Below are positions 34,840 through 45,999 of a stretch of DNA of 64,000 nucleotides, piece by piece. The position numbers and the translations under genes were made by a program. The notes under the pieces were generated by a model, which was not told the DNA's origin, did no database searches, and saw only the letters and a program-made list of their open reading frames with translations. The stretch comes from Panaeolus papilionaceus (Eukaryota; Basidiomycota; Agaricomycetes; Agaricales), in assembly GCA_015501605.1 (NCBI GenBank), contig JADNRZ010000002.1, positions 434,001 to 498,000 of the forward strand, given 5' to 3'. Positions within the stretch are counted from its first letter, which is position 1; each line of letters starts with the position of its first letter.

Positions 34840-35740
34840 TACGGTGTCCCAAGTCGCATAAATCTGTATTTGCATTCTGAACTCGAATCAATGCGCAACG
34901 TGAGGTTAGACGTAGAAGAAAAGGAGAGGAAAGAAAGAATCCCCATATATTGATATCATATACCAAAATAAAACAAACCAAAACCATAAAACACATCACA
35001 TCGAATCGGTGCATGTATAGACGGATGGATGGGTGTACGCCGTCGATGAACAACGGAATAAAAGTAACCAAGAAATCAAAATCAAAATAAGATCAACATC
35101 AGGTGAAAGTCAAAGAAAACTGCAACAATAAGAAAAGGAAGGAAAAGTGGTCTTCACCGGAAGACAAGACAGGTAAAAAGAAAAGAAAAGGAAGAATAAA
35201 CAAGGTGAAGCTAAGTATAACTATTCAACAAGTTCAACAAGACGAACGAACGAAAACGGGCGAGTAAAAGGGGAGGGTAGGGGAGGGGAGACATATCAAC
35301 ACCAAACTACAAACTACAAAGAAAGAGGACACAAAGTGTTTGTTAGCTTGATATGGGGGGCAAACGACTCTAGGCGGACATACGCGCCCAAGCCATTAAA
35401 AACCAATCAAAAACAAAAACAATACAAAACAGAGGGACATGAAAAGTCGTAAACGCCTCTAGCCTGCCTTCGTCTCGTCGTCATGTAGGCAGGGCGGGGG
35501 CGATAAAAATTGTATGTATGAGACTCAGAATCGGATGAAAGAATGCGAAAATGCAGGTAGGGATACAAACTAAGCTTTGCAAGTATTGAGAAAATAGCGG
35601 AGAGAGGGGAGAACCGGACGGGCAGCTGGATCTAGGTGTATCTGATGCGGTGGGAGAGGAGCCTAGACGTCGGCCAGCCAGAAGGGTTGAGAGGACACTC
35701 GTGATGACGATGATGAGTGGTATTATCGACCAGTCAATGA
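34840..35740. other. intergenic, convergent ends of 8-TM copy C and chs7
   Basis: About 900 bp, A-rich on the plus strand, with no supported gene. It likely holds the 3' UTRs of both flanking genes. Confidence 0.45.
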
Positions 35741-37773
35741 TCATGATGGGTAGTAGTCGTCATCCCATGAGTCTAGAGAGTGAGAGAGAGGGTTGGAGTA
35801 AGTATATGCGCACGAAACGAAAAGGGAGGGACAACGCAAGAAAACAAAGGGAGAACCGATGGGAAAAAAGCGGAGTAAAAAAGGGATCACAAAGCCCCAA
35901 AAGTCAAACATTCCTTCAAACAGCTCCCCCTGGCCTATCTGCATGTCTCAACTGAGACGACAAGGCGAGACGAACAAAGCGTAGACGCTCGTTCTCGTTG
36001 GCCAAAACGGGCAAAGCAGGAGGGAAAAGTGGCAGGAAAGGGGAACGGAAAAGGTGTGGGAGATGGGTTGGGGAGAAGAGCGAAAATGCATCAAACGGGA
36101 TATGACGATGCAGAAAATTTGGGTAAAGGAGCACACAAAGCGGAGCAAGGTGGGCTAGCAAGATAGACAAAAGGACAGAAAAGAGGGTAGTAAAAAGGAA
36201 ATGACATCGCAGAAAAAACGCAGCGAAAACCACCAGAAAAAAAGGCAGAAAAAAATGTGCACAAGGTGCACAACGAGGCATCCAAACAGAACACTTACCC
36301 TCTGTTATACTCTTCCAAGCCAAATACAAAACCCCCACTGACGCAGTCTCGAAAATCGTCGCAATAAAGCTTCCATCTACCTTCCCGTCCGATCCCTATT
36401 GTTCAACATCACATATCACCGTCAGCTTCCCATTCAATTTTTTTTTAGAAAAAACAAGGAGAGACATACCGTACAAATCACCCTCCCCAAAAGGAACCAA
36501 GCCAACTGCGAGAGCACAAACAGCACCGCAGAGAGGGTGTAGTACCACATCGGCCTCGTCTCGTTCAGCACGCGCAGTACGATGTAGGTCATGATGATGA
36601 AGTAGACGATGACGGTTCTGTTGGGAGTTGGGTCAGTCAAGTGGATTATATTACATTAAATTATTTCAAGAGAGAAAAACACATACACCCCCGGCCATAT
36701 ACTCGTCAACACAAAGAGCGAAATACTGCGTAATGAATCGGGAGGCTTGGCGACGCCACCTACGACGGTTGTGATGCCTAGCGCGGTGTCGAGTGAGAAG
36801 TAGATGCCGACGGCAAGGCAGATGACAGTGAAGATGTAGAAGGGCTGTGGAGGTGGATACAGTCAGATCAAGAGGACGAGAAAACGCAGATACACGACAC
36901 TCACAGCCATACTCGCCCACGTCCCATCCTCCACCACCTGCGTCGCAACGATCGCATTCGCCAACAGCGCCCAAAACAGCGCAACCACAGCGCCAACATG
37001 TATAGCTGTCAACACCACCAGCGCCGTCGAGCCTTGTTCAAGCAACGACCCCGTCGTCAGCAGTTGGAGCGGGAGCGTGAGGAGGTAGAGTGAGAGGAAG
37101 CTTCGGAGTTCGATACGGCCTACATTGGGGAGTTAAAATTAGGATGGGCGTTAGTTAGATTAACTGGAAAGTTGGATTGTAGAGCAAAGAGAGGTAAACG
37201 TACCGACAGCCGCCTTCCTCCTATCACACATAAAAATCAAAAACGCCACAAAGAAAAAGCTGACACCGCACGCAGCGATGTTGGCCACGTTTCCTATTGA
37301 GCCATCGTGGTTCAGGCGGGGGATACCGCACACTGGGTTGATACCGACGGGGGCAGAGAGCGGGTTCGCAGAGACGCCGACGAGGGTTTCTTTGGAGGCG
37401 CGTTGGAGCTGGAGGTTTCAACATTTCATTCGGGATGTGATGGGATGAGAGAGGGGACGATCGGGGTTTGAAGGTGGGGTGAGGTGCGTAGTTTGCGCAA
37501 CGTGAAAAGAAAGGAAAGGTGAGGACGTTGTGGATGATGGTGGTGATGAGGACCAGCGAGCGAAGGAGAGTGTGCGGGGGATCATCGGACAGACGGATGC
37601 AGAGAGGGCCCACAAAAAGAACAACAAAAAGGAAAAAATACAACAAGTTGAATAGATGTTCAAACATAAGATAGACAATAAATAGTCCTACTCACCTGTC
37701 GATAAAAGATATTACACCATGGATAACTCGGCGTATTGGTGCATAGAGGTTTAAAATCTCCAAAGCTAACCAT
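35741..37773 (-). CDS. chs7: chitin synthase export chaperone Chs7
   Basis: Seven exons: 37773-37696, 37408-37204, 37119-36905, 36844-36687, 36617-36470, 36395-36299 and 35772-35741; 310 aa, the usual Chs7 length. It starts MVSFGDFKPLC with PSYPWCNIFYRQ. It has NHDGSIGNVANIAACG and about seven TMs, including LLEQGSTALVVLTAIHVGAV and ANAIVATQVVEDGTWAS. It continues with SISLFVLTSIWPG, TRPMWYYTLSAVLFVLSQ, VGVLYLAWKSITE and the acidic tail DSWDDDYYPS. Chs7 is an ER membrane protein needed for class-III-type chitin synthase (Chs3) to leave the ER for the cell surface. The final intron of ~526 nt is unusually long beside ~60-285-nt neighbours; the last exon is supported by phase and by the family-like acidic WDDDYYP end. 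It sits at the centre of the inverted 8-TM arms. Confidence 0.88.
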
Positions 37774-39961
37774 CTTGGTTTCGTATTTGGTGTAACAACA
37801 GTCTTGAGGTCAAGGGAATTTTTACAAAGATAGCTTGTTTTTCCAGGTTAAGGTATGTCGGATCGGAGAGATTATCTGAAGAGCAGAAAAAAATAAATCA
37901 ACAAAGGTTGTTCGTGTGGTTCGTTTTAGCCGGGGGTATTGATAGTCAACAGATGAAAAAGCAAGTGTTGACGAGGTATAAAGAAAGGGCAAAAGAAAGA
38001 AAAACGAGGATAAGCAGGGTTTAGGGCGTGGCAGAGGCGTAAAATGACAATGTGGAGGTGAAGGTTATGGTATGAAGCACGAGGATGTGATCAACAATCT
38101 GGGGTTGGCGTGAAAGCGTGGTCTTCTGGCGTAAGCGTGCGTGTATCCGAAATGCGACGTCAAAGTGCCGATAAATGTCCCAACAACAACAACCCAAATA
38201 GAGCAAAAACCTCTAGGCTCGCTCAGAAACACGAGGCAGCGATGAACGACGGACGTTAAAGGTCGTACGGAATGCGGTCGTGGTCAAGGTGGGAAGGAAG
38301 AAAGCAAGGGCACAGGTGAGAAATAAAAGTAAAGCGAAGACGTGGGTGGTGGCAGTAAACCGCGAATAACCCCAAAATCAAAATAAAATAAAGTAAAATA
38401 AAAAATCAACCACCCAAAGACCAACAGCGTGGTATCACTCCTCCCAAATCAATAACCTCAGAGAAAAGGTCCGGATGGCTTCATCCAGATAGCCTCAGGC
38501 CATTGTCCTTGCCGAATCCTCCCTCCCATCCCCCCTCTGATTCCTGAATGACCTCCCCTCCTGACCTCGTGCCCACCACGCTCCACGTCCGGCCTCCTTT
38601 TGCCTTGCCTTTCCTCCCATCTCCCACTTCCTTAGCCTATGTGCGCGGCATCCATACCCGTTCCTCTGATTCTTGCCATGTCATACGCAGCCAAGAACAA
38701 TGGCCACAAAGATAGGAAAGGAATTATGAATAGAATAGAATAGCAATGAAGAATGGAATGAAAAATGAAACGTGGCGAAATGGATAGAATTAGAACGAAG
38801 AAGGGAAGAAAGATCACTTACTCTAGGGTTTGGGTGTGTACATCCAATGACTTGGGGGTAAAAACAGATGAGATGGGAGAAGGAGAGAGAAAGAAACTGG
38901 TAAGAATAACGAGTGTGGGCTTGTCCCTAGACCGACGTGTTGATGGAGCAACTCGAAACGAATACGGGATCAGGAAAAGGGGATCCAAACACAAAGGTGT
39001 GGGGCTTTTGAGTACGTAGAAGAGAAGAGAAGAGAAGAGAGCGGAAGCGAGCGGGCGGTCAACGCGCCTTCAATCAAATACAAGTTTATAAAAAGACAGT
39101 AGTGATCTAGAAAAACAACCTAAGAGGTTCAAGACTTTGATGATAAGTATGATAGACAGCAAAACGCAGACAGGTAGAAGGGACCCCTTATGGTTTGTCA
39201 GTGTGTACTGTACATTGAACGGACAAATTACTGTATCCAAGCTCCCCTAATCTCTCCCAATCACCCTTGCTCCTCCTCCCCTCCAATCACCTTCGCTCCT
39301 CCCCAAAGCACAAACGGCAACCACTGCAACGGCCTCTACTTTCTCCCACCGCTCTCCGGGTAGAAGGCTGCGGGTGCGATATCTGTCTTATTTTTGCGCG
39401 GATGCTCATTACCCGTTGTCAGGTGGACCACACTCCATCCTATTACTGCGTTGCTAGGCTGGCATCTGCCGTCCCCTGGTGTGCTCTTTTCTCCTGATAA
39501 GGTCAACCCTTGAACACTGGAAGCGTTTGGACGTGCTGTCGTGTATTGAGGTTTGACAGAATGTACGGAGTAGTGTACAGGGTTAGTGAATGAACGATAA
39601 GGAAGTACTTAGTATCGAGACGCATGTCCTCGACAGTGTCATTCGAGATTCTCGAAACGCCAATGACATGGCCTCCGTCGCAACAGCACCCTGGTCCCTC
39701 GAAGCCCCATAATCTCGTCTACCCTGCAGTGCGTGTCAAAATGGGAGATTGTCATGCAAATTTAAATACACATGAATCGCAGCGTACAATATGAACTCTT
39801 CCTTTATATGATGATTGAATAAAATTATTATCACACTCCGTCCATCAAGGTGTTTCCAAGACGAAACAAAGGTCGGCACAAGGTAAGAAAACTCCATATA
39901 ATGTATTTATTTATTTTCGTTATCACGAAGCAAACAACCTCTCCACACCCCACTGCACATC
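37774..39961. other. intergenic, no gene seen
   Basis: About 2.2 kb upstream of chs7. There are C/T-rich patches at 38.5-38.65 and 39.23-39.35 kb and no splice-supported coding potential. The chs7 promoter should be in the left part. Confidence 0.45.
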
Positions 39962-40169
39962 ACTGATATCTATTACGATTCATGGGCGTTGAAACAATGC
40001 ACACCTATATCAGTGCACAACGACCCTAGGCGCATCTACCCCGTGGGGCTCAAACAATCTATCAGCTTTATATGGCATCGCGTTTATAATTTTGGTTTAA
40101 ACGGGCACAAGCGACGCTAGCACTCAAGCTTGAGTTAAACGGTAAACTACCGAGCGCATTGACGTCGAC
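39962..40169 (+). repeat. ~208-bp direct repeat, copy 1
   Basis: It begins ACTGATATCTATT.. and runs through CATGGGCGTTGA, GCGCATCTACCCCG, ATCAGCTTTATA, TCGCGTTTATAATTTT and GTTTAAACGG to GACGTCGAC. The same series of blocks occurs in the same order and orientation at 40802-41010. The two copies frame about 630 bp without a gene. The ends are not TG...CA, so a solo LTR is not clear. Confidence 0.7.
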
Positions 40170-40801
40170 GTTAGAGTCTCAGTCATCAGAGAAATGTTGA
40201 CCGCCGGGCACGGGAATCATGATGTGAACAATATCAGCAAATTTATGGCTCAAAAGTATTGGAGTACTCTTGCCTTTGAATAAAAATAACTTTATACACA
40301 TTATCTTGAGACAAGATCCTTTTATTGAGCTTGTGTCAACTTTTGACGGAGCTGTCATCGAACAGCTCTGATGCCTGGACATCACTCCTCGGCAAAAGAC
40401 CCGCGCGGTACTTATTTTACACAACGAGAAAGGAAAAATACAGACTGATAGTGCAGCGGCTATCGCTGCTAGTACGCTCGTGCTCGAGTACTATTCTCGT
40501 TAAACGCGTCCTGCGGGACTCGTTAACCACGAATCGGCGCTCGACGAGCACGACTCAGGCCAGGTCAATTTCCTTTCATGCTCCTTGGTGCTCGAGCGAC
40601 GTTAATTTTTCACGGTTCATGTAATGTCTATACAATACCTTCCGAGCCATATAATTCATACAATCCCAGACAATCCTCAAATGTCACTTTCAGCGTAGGC
40701 TAGCCGGGCCTCAAATGGTGGGTATTCTGACATTCCCTGGCATCTTGGTCGTCAGACCTGGTATTGTAGGTGGTTGCCCTGTGCCCAGCTTTTCTCTGAT
40801 G

Positions 40802-41010
40802 ACTGATATCTATTCTGATTCATGGGCGTTGATACAATATAGACTTTATATCAGTCCTCGATCAAGGCGCATCTACCCCGCGAAGCTCAGGCAATCCATC
40901 AGCTTTATAAGGGATCGCGTTTATAATTTTAGTTTAAACGGCCACAAGCAACTGTAGCTTGTACTCAAGGTTGAGTCAAATGGTAACTTACCGAGGACGT
41001 TGACGTCGAC
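40802..41010 (+). repeat. ~209-bp direct repeat, copy 2
   Basis: Second copy of the repeat at 39962-40169, with scattered substitutions and a few small indels by eye. It ends about 120 bp before the end of 8-TM copy D. Confidence 0.7.
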
Positions 41011-41130
41011 CAGGCTAGACTTGGTTAGCCTCCGGCTAGTATTCGACTGAAGACAATGCTATTCGAGAACCCCATGTGACAGCGAGGAAACGCGATTAGA
41101 TAACGACCGTTCAAAACACGAAATTCGAAT

Positions 41131-42738
41131 TCATACGAGTCCAACTGGTGTTTGTGTATTGCGTACGCTTACACCTACTCGGCAGAAAGCCAATATCCTC
41201 CTTCGTAAAGACGACATGACTGTGAAGGCGCAATACCCAAGAATCAGCATGGAGCCGATCATGAAAGAGCCCATGGTGCTCTCGATTCGCAATGGAATGA
41301 AGAGGAATAACGCCAGTCCCAGTGCTGCGGAGAACATGGCTAGTGCGCCAGCTAAGCAAAAGGTGAGGTTGATGATAGCGTTGAGGGCGATGCCGGTTGA
41401 GATGACTGTATGAATCGAGTGGGGTATGTAGATGGTAGGTTGTGCGTGTCAGTGAGGGGCTTGTACGAAGACAAGTTTGATTTACGTTCAGAAAAACGGG
41501 CGCTAATCAGCCCGATAGTTCGGTCTGTAGGCACGAGGTGCTGCAATCTCTCATACCGTTGAACCAAAGCTTCAAAGCACCGGATAAGGGCCGAATTCGG
41601 CTGGAAGTACCGTCGGAGAATGAGTATAGCCGCAATGGGGATGAAGAGGCTGTTGTATTCGACGAAGATGACCATGCCCATTAGGAGGATGTACCCAGTG
41701 CGGACGGTAATGTAAATAACCCAATCCCCATATCCTTTGATTTCGAAAGGCTCGTTGAAGGCGTTGGTGTAGTAGTGGAATACTTTTTGGCCTTGTGAGA
41801 AGATGTATATTGGGATGCAGAGGATGCAGAATGAGGTGGCGATTAGGAAACCTTTAGGTATGCTCGTCAATGTTCGGAAAATTGGAGTTTCGATATACCC
41901 GAGAAGGAGAACGCTTGGGTCGTACCTTCACGACTTATGAATAAAGCCATCGGTGAATCGTCTCGGTCGAATAAAACGTGACCCTTTTTGGTTGGGTTAT
42001 TCTCGTAGAGGCCAGTGAAAAAGATTCTGTTAAAAATCAGGTTCGGCACTTAAATAATTGTTGGCAGTGGATACGTACACGGTTGTGACCACTGCTCCGA
42101 AAATCCAATCCACAGTATTCGCTCCATCCAATATATTTCGATATGAGAGCGCAGCTTTGACGATCCCGAAAATGACCACGGACACTGAGACGAGCAGTCG
42201 GTAATTCGTGGTCACAGGTCTGATGCGACTTCCTGCCAGAGGGTCTTCCTGAGTCGAATATTTAGGAGGTGTGATGTGGAGGAGTGTATATAGGTTCCAG
42301 AGGATGTTCATGCAATCGTAGTCAAAAAACCACAGGTGCACGGAGGCCTCTTTTAGGTGACGTTCCAAGATGTCTAGCATATACAAGCTGAGAACCGTTC
42401 TGATTCAGCGTCCTGCTCCAACACGCATTTGCCTGTTTAGCTTGCAATGGGACGCACAGTATAACGAGCAGGGTTCCAAGGACCCATTCGACGGTGATCG
42501 ACGCGACTTGAACTTTGTCGTACACTAACACTGCCTTGAGGATGCATAGTCCGGTGCCAACCAAGAGAGTGAATACGCGATACGGGGTAAGCTTTGGGTG
42601 CCATCGCATCGGAGTGGGTGGCAGGGCCACGTTGCCCTGATGGGCGCTTACATTGGGAGTTAAGGTGTCCGCTTCATTTGTCGTTACGTCACGTCGCTGA
42701 TGGAGATTGGCCTCATTCACAGTTGTCGGAGGGGGCAT
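41131..42738 (-). CDS. 8-TM tandem-family membrane protein, copy D
   Basis: Five exons (42738-42458, 42387-42079, 42026-41926, 41851-41486, 41405-41131) with phases 2,2,1,1 give 443 aa. It is the inverted close paralog of C: MRWHPKLTPYRVF, SITVEWVLGTLLVIL, YMLDILERHLKE, WFFDYDCMN, KYSTQEDP, VTTNYRLLVSVSVV, VDWIFGAVVT and FFTGLYENNPTKK. Then come FLIATSFCILCIPIYIFSQG with FNEPFEIKGYG, and RRYFQPNSALIRCFEALVQR. The C-terminus beyond the last TM (FCRVGVSVRNTQT) differs from C and from the A/F/H/I type (RPFYR.RQ). About eight TMs, no known domain. Intact by reading. Confidence 0.82.
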
Positions 42739-42822
42739 TCAAGGTGAGAGTATCTGGGGCTTGGCTGGCTTACATATATATATGGGTTCACAGCGAGGCT
42801 GGGATAGCTATTTTTAGCGTCG

Positions 42823-43881
42823 TTATTTGCATACTACATGATCACTTACAAGGACAGGCACTGCCTCGATGCCTTGTATTAACCATGGATGGATTCCGGC
42901 GATGTCCAAATATGCTGTATTCAGTGTCGAGAGGGAACAGTCGAGGTTGTCGAACCCCGAGAAGAACTGTATGAATGTTGAGATACTGCTTACGCAGAAT
43001 ACGCGGACGAAGAGGAGTATGGGGAGTATAACGAGACAGCAGGTGGCTAGGAATGCTGTTGAATTCGAATTTGGGAGGTGTTAGAATATGAATGCGAAGA
43101 GAGAGGGAGGTGGAGATAAGTACTTCCGATGAACATCTTAAAAGCTGCCTCGGAATCGTTTCGGTCGAATAACGACTTCAATCTCTTCGCAGGGTTATTC
43201 TCATATAATCCGACGATATATAGTCTGCCAGTAATGGTAATAAGCACACGTTGAATGGGTGAGTGCTAAGGGTGAATACATACAAAGAGGTGACAACCAC
43301 ACCAAAAATCCAATCTAGAACCGTAGCATCACTATTCAGGTTCCGATAAGCCAAAGAGGCTTTTGCCATTCCAAATCCTACGACAATAGCCGACACAAGC
43401 ATTCGGTAATTCGTCACCAGCGCTTGCGGTCCGCTTAGTGCCGTATCCGAGTCGGGGTCTTCTTCTGTGGAGTATACTCGGGGCTCAACCCCGAATCGTT
43501 TTATAAGCCTCCAGAAGAGAATCATGCAGTCGTAGTTGAAGAACCATGATCGTCCCCTGTGGTTGTTCTTGCTGTTCTCCTCGTGCATGCCCAACACGTA
43601 GAGTCTGTTTAATCCAAAAGTGTGAGTCTGTTGAATTTGGGTTCAAGGTAATACACCTACATAACAAAAATCACGGTTCCTCGGACCCACTCGACCGCGA
43701 TTGACGCGTGGACGACCGCCTTGTATACCAGAAGCACTTTAAGAGAGCCCACCCCGATACCAACTATCAGATTGAGGGCCCTGTATGGCGTCAGCTTTGG
43801 GTGCCAAACCACTGTCGTTCTGGGTGCAACTGATGCAGAACCCTGGGTTCCCGCGACGGGTACCGGGAGGTCCTCTGCCAT
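42823..43881 (-). pseudogene. 8-TM family copy E, 3'-truncated
   Basis: ATG 43881 (MAEDLPVPV) opens exons 43881-43661, 43604-43284 and 43224-43124 (101 nt), all standard for the family: WHPKLTPYRALNL, VAVEWVRGTV, LYVLGMHEEN, WFFNYDCMILFW, VYSTEED, VTNYRMLVSAIVV, LDWIFGVVVT, LYIVGLYENNP, LFDRNDS. Exon 4 (from 43055) gives TM5 (FLATCCLVILPILLFVRVF), then diverges, reads AYLDIAGIHPWLIQGIEAVPVL and stops at 42823-42825, just upstream of copy D. TM6-TM8 and the last exon are missing, so it is either a truncated pseudogene or a shortened protein of about 282 aa. The same 3' end, including the stop position, is found upstream of copy C. Confidence 0.65.
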
Positions 43882-44205
43882 GTCCACTATCTGGTGAGTG
43901 CGTCAAGCGCCCAGGTGAACGGATGTCCAGTCCTAGATGATAGTGGGGGTTGGTTATAAAGATAGCTTAGGCACAGCAGGAGCGTAATGGTAGTGGCAGT
44001 GTTTTCATGTCCAGTGCAGACCTATTTTTAGGGTGATCAGCTCGGCGAATCGAGAGACGAGGACGGAGGTTGACAAAGCGGGCGTGCGCAATTTAGAGTA
44101 TTCCTGTAATTACTCCCCGAGTTTCCATCGTTTAACATGCATAAAAACGTGCGCTTGAACGTGGCAATAGTATGAGCAGTTATTCACTTATTCTAGGCTA
44201 TAGAG

Positions 44206-45725
44206 TCAAAATATAAATCCCAATTCCCTTCCCTGACCTCTCCAAACCCCGGTTTGTCGCACTCGATTGAAAGGACGTATCATCGATTGGACCAAGGGGA
44301 TGATGCAAGCGGCGGAACCGATGCCAAAAATCAAAAGATAAAAACCAGCAAAAATGCTGGTGCGGAAAAGGCGCATCGAAATACTCGTGCATAATAAGGA
44401 GGTAAAGGTCATTACGAGGATAAAAAATATGTGTAGGATTATGTGGTTTGTGGACCTGAGAACGAATGCACCTTATAAAAAGAGTATGAAAAATCAGATC
44501 CTACGATATATAGCGACACACACCGTATTCCGAGATAGTTCGAGTAGAAATCCCTCTTTGGGGGCTGAATCGCTCCAAATGATACCGTCGCCTAAAAGAT
44601 AACAAGAGGCGGGGCGCGATCGCGGATGGCTCAAAATATCGAAGGAGAATGAGGATGGCAAAAAATAAAGGGTATAAACTCAAGTATCCGTAAAAAACCA
44701 ATGTGGAAGTCGTGATGACACCTGCACATAGGATGATAATTCCGTCTATGGTCATTAGGTCGAGCGGTTCGCTTTGTTGGGTGTATATGCGAAGAAGGCT
44801 TCGCTTTGTGAACTGAAGTCCCAGAGAACATATGAATATCAAGGCAATGCTGAATGATAGTATAACACCTGATAAATGTTATCGTTATAAATCCAAGGAA
44901 AGGAAGTTGAATTCCGAACCCTCATAACCCACGAAAAGCATCAGACGAGAATCATTCCGAGCAAACAATGATGGCAGAAGCTTCGCCGTGTTGCACTCGT
45001 ACAAGCCAAGGATGTATAGCCTTTTAACAACACTCATTCAATAGGATACATTCAAGTACTAATAATCTGTACTCACCCTGCCGTGATGATCACGCCAAAT
45101 ATCCAGTCAACAGCTGTTGCACCGTCTGATTTTCCGAGATAAGCCAGAACCGCCTTCAACATTCCCAGAATTAAAACTGTTCCAGATACCAGAAGACGAT
45201 AGTTTGTGACAATAGGCTTCGAAGAGTACGTGTTCCATATTGGTGCTTCAGAGGTTGAGTACTCTGGGATTTTGATTCCAAACCACCTCATAGGTTTCCA
45301 GAGTAAATTCAGGCAATCATAGTCGTAGAACCAGATAGACGAGTCATCATGCAAACGTATATCCTTTTCAAGAGCGTCTAGGAAGTAGAATCTAGAAAGC
45401 TAGTCAGACAAAAGTCGGCGAAGCTATCAAATAAGATGACATACAGAAGGAAGAGCGCCGTCCCACATATCCATTCAACCGCGACGGGGGCAAATTGAGA
45501 TCCTTGATATGTCAATACAGCCTTGAGGACGCCCAAGGCAATACCGACGATTAAAGTCACTGATCGAAAGGGTGTTAATTTAGGATACCACCGATTCGTG
45601 CCAATGGCTTGTGCAGTGGTTGGTTCTCCATATCCAAGGCTGCTGAAAGGTTGTGGTGGAGACGAGGTGTTCGCGAAATCTCTACGATGATTTGTGGTGT
45701 TATCACGATCACGGCCGTTATGCAT
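44206..45725 (-). CDS. 8-TM tandem-family membrane protein, copy F
   Basis: Five exons (45725-45445, 45391-45077, 45020-44920, 44868-44524, 44471-44206) with phases 2,2,1,1 give 435 aa. N-terminal ~45 residues are Asn/Arg/Pro-rich and cytosolic-looking. Then NRWYPKLTPFRSVTL, PVAVEWICGTALF, WFYDYDCLNLLW, PEYSTSEA, VTNYRLLVSGTVL, GATAVDWIFGVI, LYILGLYECN, FARNDS. The last exon is GAFVLRSTNHIILH, two TMs and RPFNRVRQTGVWRG, of the A/H/I type. The first, second, third and last exons have lengths near-identical to those of A, H and I. Intact. It is the best template of the group to compare with the disrupted copies G, H and I. Confidence 0.84.
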
Positions 45726-45999
45726 AGAGAATAAGATGTGAAAGTGGCGTTGGGGAGGTCATTGTAGCAATTACAGGCTGTGTCAGTTCTGTTTGCTTTT
45801 GACATCGGTGTTTGTGGTCAGAAGAGCGCACCTGGACACGGTCGTCGGTGATTCAACTTATTGATGGCGGAACAACACTAAGAAAAATCCAGTCCATAGC
45901 TCTAGCTGTTACAACGGCGATTCCAATTTGTAAGTATAAGTAAGCACTTCAAATATAATTTCTACTTCGTACTACGCCCATCCCCGGTTTAAATACAAA

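Noticed and set aside
34578..35071. Minus-strand open frames behind copy C
   Set aside because: They are antisense to the last 8-TM exon and its 3' flank, with no family similarity.
39962..41010. Solo LTRs of a retrotransposon
   Set aside because: The repeat ends are not TG...CA, and no primer-binding site or target duplication was seen, so I only call direct repeats.
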